64,000 nucleotides of DNA from Artemisia argyi. Taxonomy: Eukaryota > Streptophyta > Magnoliopsida > Asterales > Asteraceae. Shown in pieces: positions 46,041 to 55,939 of this stretch. The stretch spans positions 112,474,542-112,538,541 of the forward strand of contig CM060704.1 in NCBI GenBank assembly GCA_030686995.1, given 5' to 3'. Position 1 is the first letter of the stretch; each line of letters starts with the position of its first letter. Both the position numbers and the translations under genes were made by a program. The notes under the pieces were generated by a model, which was not told the origin of the DNA, searched no databases, and was given only the letters and a program-made list of their open reading frames with translations.

Positions 46041-49000
46041 CATACACTTTTACCCTACCATCCAAAATAATACATCATAGGGAATGAACATTTCCCTTAC
46101 ACTTGAATCTTTACATACTTTACAATAAACTAATCTAATGACTCGAATTAAGAAAATTAAAACACTTGGAGTACTTTTAAGATTAACGTACATATGGGGG
46201 TAATATATGATGTTCTTCCCCATTATTCCATAAAACAAGTACTTTACCCATGAGTCCCAATCGTCCCAAAACAATATGTACAAGGATATGACTCGACTTA
46301 GCAACCATGCAATCAATTAGATAGTTAACTTAGGGTTTAACAAATAACAATAATGCACTAAAAATGAGCGCATACACGGAAGGCTAAGGCAATTTGGTTA
46401 TACATTTAAGTGGGGTGTAACAAATTCTTCCTTTAAGTAAAATGCTTAAAGTTAGAAACGAAAAGATAGGCTCGGAGGGGTGTACTAGGGGTTTCGTGTA
46501 CTAAAAATGAGTACAACACTAAGGGTGTGGGAAAAATTAGTTGACTTAACTAGCCAAGTAATATGACTTAAATGGTCAAGTAATTATAATACGGGTTTAA
46601 CACAAGGGTGATCCTAATGCCTCTTATCATGTAGTAAATCCTACTACACGAATGTAGTCTCACTAGCGGTCTCGGGATGCATCACTAACGCAAGTTCTAG
46701 AATCTAAATGCTACCGGTACACTCATAAGCACTAATAGTAAATGCTTTTCTATCAAATCTAAAGGCGAACCTCACATATTTGGGTGGAAAATTTTTCTGA
46801 ATATACGGTTATGTGCTAGTCATACAATCTCCTATCCATGAGACGCTTGCTATTGCTAAAGTTTTACTCCTAAATGTTGTAAAAAAATTTAAATTTGGCG
46901 CTAAAATTGCACTAACAAGTATTTATCATAGTTTTATTACACATCTACCATCAAACAAAACAAACTCAAGCGAAAGTGTACATGTAAGGTATCATCATTT
47001 TACCCTCCCCTTACACTTAAGATGAACATTGTCCCCAATGTTCAAGTAAAGAATGTAAAAGTGAAAAAGTAAAAAGAATTAAATTAAATACTCCCCTGAT
47101 TCGCTCGGTATGGATAATTAGGTGGCCAGGTTAAATCTTCCTCCAAGAAAATGAACAATCATAGCTTCCCTTCCAGAATATAAATCATCTTCTTGTCATA
47201 CATAACCTGTGAATCCTGAGAAAACAGACAAGACAACCTCGCATAAAATCGGCGGTAACCTACATAAGTTACTAAATCCTAGAAAACAAAATAAGATATA
47301 ATGCTTGTGGAATGAAGTTTGCAGATTTCCTGGAGATTATAAAACTTAATAATTCACAAAAACCATAAGACTCCGTTAGAAAAACAAAACCGGTAAAATT
47401 TCCAGATTTTTACACGTGACGCCGTCAAGAGTAATCTCGTGACGCCGTCAGAAGTGACCTGCAGAAATTCTTATGTTAAGTTTCTGGAAAATTTCTGGAA
47501 AAACTTGGTCTCACTTCCTGGAAAATACTGCAAAACTTCATTATGACTCAATACAAGCATTTGACTCTAACAAATATGAATATACATGTTCATTTAATAT
47601 TGTGGAGAATCATGATCGGTTGTTTCTTAAAAACATATTTGGGCTTTCCCATTACACTTATCTTTTGCAAAAATACTTTTAGGTGGAGTTAAGACTAGGC
47701 CAAAACAACAAAGTAAAGTATTTCCACTATTTAATAGAGAAACATGATCACACAAAACATGAGTTGCCTCCCAAGAAGCGTTTTTCTTTATTTACGAGTC
47801 TTGTAGCTAGACTCAAGGTCATGGGTTACTACGTGATACGGGTGAGTTCCTCATTGAGGACGTCTTTGGGATCAAACTTAGGTTTCAACTTCCTATCGGT
47901 TTCCTTAGTATGGTATGACCTTTCAAACTTTTCTCCATCCGGATCATACAAAGTCATCCTCATATGCCATGATCCGTCACCTTCTTTAGGTGGCTTGTCC
48001 CACCTCCATTTACACTTGTCTCCCTCTCTTTTCCACTTATTTATCTCTATATTAATAGGTATTACGCTTAAGAACTCAATCATCTTCCTAAAGACTAAGG
48101 GGTCCTCAAAGGGATCTAGCTCTTCATCTCTAGCTATGAGTTGTTATACCGAATGTGTCTTTTCAACGAAATCTTTTTCTAGATAAAATGGGCATTGAGG
48201 TCTTATAAAGTTCCTTTCTATCCAAGGTCCATATCTAGATGGTCTCCTATTCATCTCTACCCAATGCGGTGTCGGTTCATCATCACAATCATAACTATGC
48301 TTCTTTACATCGTACACCGACCAAGTATCGCCTTCACCTACCGCTATCTTAGACTCCTTACAATCTATCATGGCGCTAGCGGTTGCTAAAAATCCTCTTC
48401 CTACCAACAATGGGCATGTAGTGTCACTAACCATGTCTAGGACGTGAAAATCCACTAATATAGTTAACCTTCCTACGTGAACAACTACATCCTTAATCAT
48501 TCCAACCGGGTGGGCAATACTCCCATCCGCTAGCCCTATCAATACCTCCGTTTCCTCTAATTTTCCGAGCTTAAGAGCAGTGAATAAGGATAAGGGAATC
48601 AAGTTGAGGCTTGACCCTAAATCGGCTAGTGTGTCGAAAGCTTCGAATCTTCCTATCTGACAAGGCAAAACAAATATACCCGGATCATCAAGCTTTTTAG
48701 GCAACTTGTTTTGAACGAAGGCGGTCCCATTTTTACCTAGTTTAAACTTCTCATATTTTTCTAGGAGGGCACTATAGTAAGGAGCACGCGCTAAGACATC
48801 AATGACGGGACGTTCGAGGTGAAGTTCCTTGAATTCATCGTCAAGGTCTTGCGTAGTGGGTGTTTCAACTATACTTTTGACCGGTTCTATATCGGGTGTT
48901 TTATTTGGTTGGTCCTTTTGAAGAATTTGGTTTTGTTTGAAACACGTGCTCGTTGATTTAACCGAGTAGTATTGTGGACACGAAGTGGGTGACGAAACTG

Positions 49001-52000
49001 AAGATATGGAATTAACGTTTAGTTTTGGATTCTTGACCGTGTCGCTTGGGAGTGCTCTCATTTCTCGGTCATTGAGAACTTTCAACAATGCGTCAATTTT
49101 GGTGGTCATCTCGCTTTGCTTTTGTTTGAAATCGGCTTCAAACTTAGATATGCGAGCTTCTTGAGATGCCATGAACTTAGACATCAATCCTTCAAGATTG
49201 TTGGTACTACCATAGTTGTTAGAAGGATTGTTGTTGAAAGTACGGTTGGAGGGTGGACCGTTTGGTTGGTAACGATTAGGCGGATTGGAAGAATTGGGTT
49301 GATTTTGTTTCCACCTAAGGTTTGGGTGATTTTTCCAAGAGGGGTTGTATGAATCACCGTAAGGGTTTGGCTCAGGCTTGAAAGTGTACCACTTATCTCC
49401 CGCTTCGTCGGTACGCGTGGATGCGTAGTCCGCAAAAGCTGTTCCGGGGAGTTCCACACAGTCACGAGTGTCGTGGGGACCACTGCATAATTCGCATGAA
49501 GAAGTGATTTTGTTCACTTGGCTTGAAGGCTTAGGAGCTTCATAGGATTTCATGAGAAACTTGACTTGGTCCTCAAGTTCCATGATCCTACGGTCGGGAG
49601 TGCTAGAGTTATTCGAAGGCAAAGATATTGCCTTGACCGTTTTGTTCAAATCACGGGGATCATTCCAACTTTCGTTGTCATAGAGAGCAAGATCTTCTAT
49701 GAGTTCCCATGATTGTTTCGCACTTAGATCATGTAGCTTACCACCGGCTGATTGGTCAATGACTCGCCTCGTGGAGAGATTGATATGGTCATAAAAGATT
49801 TGGACTTGGAGCCAAAGATCTATGCCATGATGAGGGACTTTTTGGAGTAAGTCCTTGAAACGAGTCCATGCTTCATAAAGAGATTCATTTTGACGTTGTT
49901 GGAACATCAAGATGTCATTTCTAAGCTTAGTAGTTCTCCCCGGTAGGAAAAATTGAGCAAGGAAACGAGTGGTGAGATCATCCCATGTGGTGATGGATCC
50001 CGCGGGTAAACGCTCAAGCCATTGACTAGCTTGATCCCGTAGAGAGAATTGGAATAGGCGTAATCAGGTTGTCTCTCTAGTTTCAACATCTAGGTCTATG
50101 GAATCTACGATTTTTAGGAAGTCCTTAAGATGTTGGTTTGGATCTTCGGAACGAAGTCCATGGAATGCACATCCGCTTTGCACCAACCGGATGGTGTCGG
50201 ATCGCAAGGGGGTCACATTGGCTTCGGTGAGCTCAATGGTGTTTCGGTAGCCTTGGTGGCTAGGTCGGGAATACTATCCTAAGGTTCGGGGCCTAAGAGG
50301 TTCTAGTGGTGGGTTTTGTTGTGGTGGGATGACGGGTTCAAAGATGTTCCCATCGTCCATGATGTCGGGTGGTGAAGAGTTATGAACAAAAACACGAAGA
50401 AATAAGATAGACTAAAGAAAACCTAAAAATAAAAATAAAATCTTACTAGTAAGGAATCTAGCAAGTAGACCTAATAGAAGGAGATTCTAACCTAGACAAT
50501 AACTATTCCCCGGGCTGCGACGCCAAAAACTTGATGCGTAGGGATTGCACCAGGCTTTACCTCTCGAGGGATCTCGAGAAGCTTATAACCCCCACCAGGC
50601 AGTGTACCTGATCGTTGTAGTATAGTATAGTGACAAGTACCGGAGGATTGATCGTTCAGCTAGGAATAGTGTCGCTATGATTAGAAAACCTAAATACTAG
50701 TTCTAAAGGTGAGGGATGATTATTTTTGTATTTTTATATTTTTTAGAAAGCAAGTAAAAATCTCAGGTTTGAAGGATTTGGGCGGAATTAGTTGCTAGTT
50801 AACTAACCCAATACTAAAGATGCAATCAAAATAAAATACTAGAAATAAAAATAAACTAAATTAACTAAAGTTGTGAGCAATAAGTGGAGAAGTTGTGTTT
50901 ACTTAGATTTCACTACTCCCTAGATATCTTTTACACGTTGATTACTTGTTATAGTTGCGTGGATGACGGATTGTATTCCTTAATACCATTCATGGGGTGG
51001 CGCACTTAATTTCCCAATCCTATGAGTGCCTACTTCACTCCTATGTCGAGCCGGCTAAGAAGCTCCTAACATGGGATCATTAGAATTTACTCATACATTA
51101 AATACAACCAATAAAACCTAGTGCACGTCAGTTCATGTTTCCTAATACGTTCAAGCATGTTACCATTTGGAGATCTGCCAGTTTTCTTATGCCTAACATC
51201 GAAATCAATCATCCAATACAACCATAAACAAGTAATCAACACATAATTAACATCTAGGTTTCATTAGATCTAAGCAAACACAAGATAGATCTAGCCTAGC
51301 ATGATGGAATTAAGACAAGAACAAGATATAGACAACCAACACATAGACATATTGATTGAATTAGAAGAACACTTATCTTAATTACACATGAAAGGGTTCA
51401 AGGGCTGAAAACCCTTGAAAACCTGTAAAATTCGTACTAAGTTCGGCCTTAGGGTTTCTCCAAAACTTCTCTTTCTTATGAATGAAGATTAGAAAACTAT
51501 ATTTAGGAAATTGAGGCTGACGGCGTTAAGACCAAATTGGTGACGCCGTCATCTCGCCGCCAAAAGAATTCTCGGACTGTCTTGATCTACTTTTGACGCC
51601 GTCACGTTATAACATTTTCCAGGCCATCACGTATTTTACTCTTGACGCTCTTCCTTGTGACGCCTTCATTTCTGTACTGGGCTGTCATGAAAATTACTCT
51701 TGACGCCGTCAGGATGTTGCTCTTGACGCCGTCACCTACTGTTCCCAGCAAGGAAAATTAAGACTTTGGCGTTTTCTTCACTTTTATGCTCCAAAAACGT
51801 CCGAATTGCTTCCTTTTCCAGATTTCTCTCCCAAAGTACCTAAAATCATAAAAGGAACGATTTAGGGCAATATTTGATCAAATAAATTCAATTCCGGGCT
51901 TAAATGACCCCCTAAAAGTTTTTCATTTTTTGCCTCATCAAAAAACTTATGGAAGGGTTAATTACATTCTTGGATGGGGATGAAGATTTTGTTTACCAAA

Positions 52001-52227
52001 TGCCCCGTGCACACCCTAGGTTCAAGGATTTTTCCATGGAGAAGTGTAGTAGGTATCCGCCCCTAGAAATGCTAAGTGAAAATGATAAGAGAAAAGGGCT
52101 TAAATATACTCATGAAAAGAATAAAAGGTACTATCGTAGATGTTTAGAGTTAAGTGATGATTATAAGAAAGATGAGGCGACTATTAGATGGCTCACCCTT
52201 GGTTATGTGAGCATAAGGGACACATGA
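30497..52227 (+). CDS. G1 ORF, split by two nested insertions, retropepsin-like without catalytic Asp
   Basis: Three pieces: 30497-30697 (67 codons from [10 protein letters not shown], acidic), 43757-44101 (115 codons) and 51946-52227 (93 codons plus stop). They join exactly when G2, G3 and one copy of each 5-base duplication are removed, giving 275 codons with no stop or frameshift. The middle piece has [16 protein letters not shown] and MHVFVGSF-like and VVFGKPF segments that align by pattern with the retropepsin of these elements, where [13 protein letters not shown] is expected. Here the position of the catalytic Asp reads [10 protein letters not shown], with no Asp. The last piece ([25 protein letters not shown]) is a conserved tail in this Asteraceae repeat family. 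The role is unknown; it may be a structural accessory protein. Confidence 0.75.
30698..33133 (+). mobile_element. 5' LTR of G2, internally deleted
   Basis: Begins TGATGAGTGCTC and ends GGGATCAATCA, 2436 bases. Compared with the 3' LTR it lacks about 950 bases (matching about 40959-41909) and about 195 bases (matching about 42115-42310). The second deletion lies between copies of GGTGATTT and the first at an AATAA-like match, as expected for deletion between short direct repeats. The missing part includes the E2F-like site and TATA box. Confidence 0.85.
33139..33158 (+). other. Primer-binding site of G2 (tRNA-Asp type)
   Basis: TGGCGCCGCTGCCGGGGAGG five bases after the LTR. The same site is found in G4 at 59849. 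The leader to the gag start (33159-33452) has a poly-A run at 33298-33320 and nothing else notable. Confidence 0.85.
33453..34932 (+). pseudogene. G2 gag, one stop and one frameshift
   Basis: The first ATG in the leader at 33453 gives a basic start ([12 protein letters not shown]). The retrotransposon gag domain follows ([55 protein letters not shown]). A TAA at 34068-34070 follows NHNML, where Gln is usual. The same frame continues [10 protein letters not shown] and AAAGGTFM. A zinc knuckle [13 protein letters not shown] (about 34380-34418) follows, then a long Asn/Gln-rich tract. A frameshift near 34797, in the tract, moves to the pol frame. Confidence 0.9.
34934..36802 (+). pseudogene. G2 aspartic protease and reverse transcriptase start
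   Basis: Same frame as the rest of pol. [12 protein letters not shown] is the conserved linker of this lineage. The protease core is [15 protein letters not shown] at about 35655-35700 (the lineage has DLG rather than DTG/DSG), ending [10 protein letters not shown] long acidic linker is followed by the reverse transcriptase N-terminus: [47 protein letters not shown] at 36800-36802 stands where Trp is conserved (VTG-stop-RVCIDYR). Confidence 0.9.
36803..38131 (+). pseudogene. G2 reverse transcriptase palm and RNase H
   Basis: Continues the frame after the stop at 36800: [49 protein letters not shown] and [10 protein letters not shown] (FMDD box, equivalent to YxDD). The RNase H part has [31 protein letters not shown] and [12 protein letters not shown]. 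Catalytic Asp residues are visible. TGA at 38129-38131 after DPYLFKI stands where Cys is usual in the family. Confidence 0.9.
38132..39286 (+). pseudogene. G2 integrase, catalytic Glu replaced by Lys
   Basis: Same frame, resuming [17 protein letters not shown]. The zinc-binding HHCC is visible ([10 protein letters not shown] ... CDACQRHR). The core has [11 protein letters not shown] (first Asp) and [11 protein letters not shown] (second Asp). The third acidic residue is lost: [10 protein letters not shown] has Lys (AAA, 38687-38689) where the family has Glu (SGQVEVSNRG). The C-terminus has [14 protein letters not shown] and [10 protein letters not shown] and ends at 39286 without a chromodomain. 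Confidence 0.9.
39447..39485 (+). repeat. Poly-A run in G2 3' noncoding DNA
   Basis: About 39 A after the gag-pol stop. No coding meaning; it gives a spurious minus-strand poly-Phe ORF. Confidence 0.95.
39719..40163 (+). repeat. G2 3' noncoding tandem repeats, shared with G4
   Basis: About four diverged units of 80-110 bases: TGGCTAATCC/GGCTAGTCC, then AGGAGCAAACGGCTCTTGG, then TAAAGA and AAATCCGTTG. The repeats start at about 39753, 39870, 39973 and 40078. A matching array lies in G4 at 62475-62900. The AGC...GGCT arms can form small hairpins. It lies just before the polypurine tract, so an RNA-level role (packaging or dimerisation) is possible but unproven. Confidence 0.6.
40164..40175 (+). 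other. Polypurine tract of G2
   Basis: AGTGTGGGGGAT immediately precedes the 3' LTR start. The same sequence precedes the G4 3' LTR at 62922-62933. Confidence 0.8.
40176..43751 (+). mobile_element. 3' LTR of G2, full length
   Basis: 3576 bases, TGATGAGTGCTC to GGGATCAATCA. It retains the segments missing from the 5' LTR: an E2F-like palindrome, a TATA box and further AT-rich DNA. The start holds a perfect 8-bp hairpin. The first 750 bases carry repeated TTTAGTCC-type words. Confidence 0.9.
41006..41019 (+). promoter_or_regulatory. E2F-like palindrome in G2 3' LTR
   Basis: TTTTGGCGCCAAAA is a perfect 14-base palindrome that contains TTTGGCGC, a recognised E2F consensus form, on both strands. 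A TATATATAG-like box follows at about 41156-41165. The related G4 LTR has TTTTTGGCGCGAAAAA in the equivalent place. Confidence 0.55.
44102..45479 (-). mobile_element. 3' LTR of G3, truncated at its start
   Basis: Plus-strand left end TGATGCGTAGGG is the complement of the LTR 3' end. On the right it stops at CCTAAAAGT and passes directly into GGTTGTCCTCAAG, so the first bases of the LTR and the polypurine tract expected from G1 (AAGTGTAAGGG) are missing. A 10-base deletion relative to the other LTR lies between two CTCGAG copies at about 44140. Confidence 0.85.
45480..47828 (-). other. 3' noncoding DNA of G3
   Basis: No gene supported. It is similar in inverted orientation to G1 52228-54705, including the CTTGGGAGGCAACyCATG segment near 47765 and two TGACGSCGTCA units at about 47418-47452. 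A poly-T run of about 35 bases lies at 46006-46040. Confidence 0.7.
47829..50360 (-). pseudogene. G3 gag-protease, one frame with three stops
   Basis: The ATG at 50360 opens [15 protein letters not shown]. The 844-codon frame has no frameshift but three stops: TAG 50276-50274, TGA 50066-50064 (likely CGA to TGA) and TAA 48146-48144. The gag core has [39 protein letters not shown] and [16 protein letters not shown]. Zinc knuckle [13 protein letters not shown] follows, then an Asn/Pro-rich tract. The protease core is [17 protein letters not shown] ending [11 protein letters not shown]-terminal module follows the last stop: [16 protein letters not shown] and [19 protein letters not shown]. The absence of polymerase shows dependence on another element. 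Confidence 0.9.
50507..50525 (-). other. Primer-binding site of G3
   Basis: The minus strand reads TGGCGTCGCAGCCCGGGGA, one base different from the G1 primer site (TGGCGCC), six bases after the LTR end. Confidence 0.75.
50532..51940 (-). mobile_element. 5' LTR of G3
   Basis: 1409 bases, read on the minus strand from TGATGAGGCAAAAAATG to CTACGCATCA. It contains an inverted array of TGACGCCGTCA-type units at about 51536-51736 and a TATA-like segment near 51490. Flanked on the right by duplication AAAAA. Confidence 0.9.
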
Positions 52228-54076
52228 TAGCCCATGACCTTGAGTCTAGCTACAAGACTCGTAAATAAAGAAAAGCGCTTCTTGGGAGGCAACCCATGTT
52301 TTGTGTGATTTTTATTTTGTTTGATTGTTATTTGTTTCCGTATGCATGCTTTATTTTTATTGTTGGTAGATCATATTTCAACTAAAATGGTGAAAATACT
52401 TTATTTTGTTGTTTGGCTTTGTCTTAACTTCATCCAAAGGTATTTCGCAAAAGATAAGTGTAAGGGGAAACCCCAAATATGTTTTTAAGAAACAAACTTG
52501 ATCATGATTCTCCACAATATTAAATGAACATGTGTATTCGTATTTGTTAGAGTCAAATGCTTGTATCGAGTCATAATGATGTTTTGCAGGATTTTACAGG
52601 AAGTAAGACAAAGTTTTTCCAGAAATTTTCCTGAAACTTATCATAAGAATTTCTGCAGGTCACTTCTGACGGCGTCAGGAAGAAATTCTTGACGGCGTCA
52701 CGTGTAAAATTTTGGAAATTTTGCCCGTTTTGTTTTTCTAACGAAGTTTTAAAGTTTTTGTTAATTCTTTAGTTTTATAATCTCCAGGAAATCTGCAAAC
52801 ATCATTCCACAAGCATTATATCTTACTTTGTTTTCTAGGATTTGTTATTATATATAGATTGCCGCCGATTTTACGCAAGGTTGCCTTGTTTGTTTTCTCA
52901 GGTTTAACAAGTTATGTTTGACAAGAAGATGATTTATATTCTGGAAGGGAAGCTTTGATTGTTCATTTTCTTGGAGGAAGATCTAACCTTGATTACCATA
53001 CTATCCATACCAAGTGAATCAGGGTAGTATTTGATTTCATTCTTTTACCTGTTTTACTTTTACATTCTATAATTGAACATTGGGGACAGTGTTCATCCTA
53101 AGTGTAAGGGGAGGGTAAATGATGATACCTTATAGATACACTTTCACTTGAGTTTGTTTGTTTGAGGATAGGTGTGTAATAAAACTATGAGAAATACTTG
53201 TTAGTGTAATTTTAGCGCAAATTTAAATTTTTTTACAACATTTAGGAGTGAAACTTTAGCCATAGCAAGCGTCTCATGGATAGGAGTCGTATGACTAGCA
53301 CAAAACCGTACCACTTAAAAAATTTTCCACCCAAATATGTGAGGTTCGCCTTTAGACTTGATAGGAGAAACACTCATTATTAGTGCTTATGTATGTACCG
53401 GTAGCATTTAGATTCTAGAACTTGCGTTAGTGATGTATCCCGTGACCGCTAGTGAGACTACATTCGTGTAGTAGGATTTACTACATGATAAGAGGCATTA
53501 GGATCACCCTTGTGTTAAGCCTGTATCATAATTACTTGACCATTTAAGTCATATTACTTGGCTAGTAAAGTCAATTAATTTTTCCCACACCTTAGCGTTG
53601 TACTCATTTTTAGTACACGAAACCCCTAGTACACCCCTCCGAGCCTATCTTTTCGTTTCTAACTTTAAGCATCCTACTTAAAGGAAGAATTTGTTACAAC
53701 CCACTTAAATGTACACCCAAATCGCCTTAGCATTCCGTGTATGCACTCATCTTTAGTGCATTATTGTTATTTGTTAAACCCTTAGTTAATTATCTAATTG
53801 ATTACATGGTTGCTAAGTCGAGTCATATCCTTGTATATATTATTTTGGGATGATTGGGACTCATGGGTAAAGTACTATTATTATGGAGTAATGGGGAAGA
53901 ACATCATATTATTACCCCCATATGTGCGTTAATCTTAAAAGTACTCTAAATGTTTTGATTATCTTAATTCGAGTCATTAGATTAGTTTATTGTAAAGTAT
54001 GTAAAAATTCAAGTGTAAGGGAAATTTTCACTCCATATGATGTATTATTTTGGATGGTAGGGTAAGAATGTATGCA

Positions 54077-54109
<33 letters not shown>

Positions 54110-54705
54110 GAAAAAACTAAGAAAAAGAAAAAAAAAAAGAAAAAGAAAAGAGAAAAAACATACGGACTACCATCCCGTTTCATTCTATGTTTATTTTATG
54201 TTTGTGTTATTTTTCATTTATTAGCTTAAGTTGAGTCTAGTCTTGGCTTAGCAACGCCATATTGTACATGTAATTAACCAAGATAATTAACTCGCCACCA
54301 GTAAAGATTGCCTATATCTAACAAAACCGTGTATTCCATATCCCTACACCTAAAGTTACAACTCTTTAAAATACCTCTTTGATAGTTTATCCTAGGTGCT
54401 TACGCCATGTGGTGGAGGTTTGATCCTTTCCCAAGCCTATGGTAATCTATTTTGCTATGACAGGTAGTGAGAGATGTTTTCCATTTCCATTTTGTGATAT
54501 ATACTTTATTACACCCGAGAGATGTGAGTAAACACTATTTGTTAGGTGCTAGTGTATGACCTCCGTGCTTGTCTTTGGTCTTTAGTGGAACGATTATTTG
54601 TTGTAATTACTTTTATATTAGTGTTAAATGACCCCTAACTTGTATTTTGATTAGAATAAAAGCGCATTTGCTTGAGGACAAGCAAATCTCAAGTGTAAGG
54701 GTATA
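52228..54705 (+). other. 3' noncoding DNA of G1
   Basis: No gene supported. It shares blocks with G3: the CTTGGGAGGCAACCCATG segment (about 52280) and two TGACGGCGTCA units (52667-52677, 52690-52700), the second overlapping a CACGTG G-box at 52699-52704. A poly-A run lies at 54078-54107. The polypurine tract AAGTGTAAGGGTATA ends at 54705. Confidence 0.75.
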
Positions 54706-55939
54706 TGATGAGGCGAAAAATGAACCGTTTTTAGGGGGTCATTTAAGCCGGAATTGGAATTTATTTGATCAAATATTGCCCTAAATTGTTCCTTTTGTGA
54801 TTTTAGGTACTTTGGGAGTGAATTCTGGAAAAAGAAGCATTTTGGACGTTTTTGGAGCATAAAAGTGAAGAAAACGGCAAAGTCTTAATTTTCCTTGCTG
54901 GGAACAGTACCTGACGGCGTCAAGAAGAATTTTATGACGGCTTCAAGAGCAAAATGGATGACGGCCCAGAGGAAATGTGACGGCGTCAGCACAAGGGCGT
55001 CAAGAGTAAATGTGGTGATGGCCCAGAACAAAATCATACATGACGGCGTCAGCTATGGATCTAGGCAGTCCGAGAACTTTATTGGTGGCGAGATGACGGC
55101 GTCAGATTTTTTCTTTTGACTCCGTCACCTCCTAAAATCTATATATACTTTTCTATTTTCATTCATTAGAGAGGAAGTTGTGTGGAGAATATTAGGGTCG
55201 AACTTTATAAACCCTAGCTCGTTTGTAACAATATTTTCAAGGGTTTTCACCCCTTGAAACCCTTCATGTTCAATTGAGATACGTTTTCTTTCAATTCATT
55301 CAATATGTCTATGTGTTGTTCGAATATATCTTATGCTTGTCTCGATTTTAACATGCTAGGCTAGATCTATTGTGTGTTTGCTTAGATGTAATGAAACCTA
55401 GATGTTGATTATAGGTTGATTGCTTGTTTATAATTGTAATGGATGAATGATTTCAATGTTAGGCTTAAGAAAACTGGCAGATCTCCGTTGTGTAACTTGC
55501 TTGAACGTCTTAAGAAACATGAACCGATGTGTACTAGGTTTTTATGGTTGTATTTAATGCATGGGCGAATTCTAGTGATCCCATGTTAGGAGCTTCTTAG
55601 CCGGCTCGACATATGAGTGAAGTAGGAGTTTATAGGATTGGGGAAGTAAGTACGCCACCCCATGAATGGTATTAAGGAATACAATCCGTCATCCACGCAA
55701 CTGTAACAAGTAATTAACCTGTAAAAGATATCTAGGGAGTAGTGAAATCTAAGTAAACACAATTCTCCCATATATTGTTCACACCACTATCTTAATTTAG
55801 TTTATTTTTATTTTTGTTATTTTATTTTGATTGCATCTTAGTTTTTGGGTTAGTTGAGTAGCAACTAATTCCGCCCACTCCTCTAAAAACCGAGATTTTA
55901 TTTGCTTTTATAAAATATAAAAAATACAAAAAGAATCAT
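54706..55939 (+). mobile_element. 3' LTR of G1, cut by G4
   Basis: Matches 28849-30087 of the 5' LTR and stops at AAAAAGAATCAT, where the 5' copy continues CCCTCACATC. The remaining about 180 bases should follow G4, beyond the window. ATCAT (55935-55939) is the presumed left duplication of G4. Confidence 0.9.

Larger units (their letters stand above)
44102..51940 (-). mobile_element. Gypsy element G3 (non-autonomous, gag-protease only)
   Basis: Minus-strand insertion flanked by AAAAA (44097-44101 and 51941-51945), inside the G1 ORF. In transcription order: 5' LTR (51940-50532), tRNA-Asp type primer site, gag-protease frame (50360-47829), 3' noncoding DNA and 3' LTR (45479-44102). There is no reverse transcriptase or integrase. 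LTRs are close to those of G1, with the same bZIP-like array. The two G3 LTRs differ by about 2-3 percent. The 3' LTR lacks its first about 22 bases together with the polypurine tract. Confidence 0.9.
28849..55939 (+). mobile_element. Gypsy element G1 (non-autonomous), hosting G2 and G3
   Basis: G1 consists of 28849-30697, 43757-44101 and 51946-55939, the rest being nested elements. It has a 5' LTR (28849-30269), tRNA-Asp type primer site, one ORF split in three, long 3' noncoding DNA, polypurine tract and a 3' LTR (54706-55939) cut by G4. It lacks reverse transcriptase, RNase H and integrase. The left duplication copy is AAGAC (28844-28848). The two LTRs differ by roughly 2-3 percent. LTRs and 3' noncoding DNA are related to G3. 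Confidence 0.85.
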
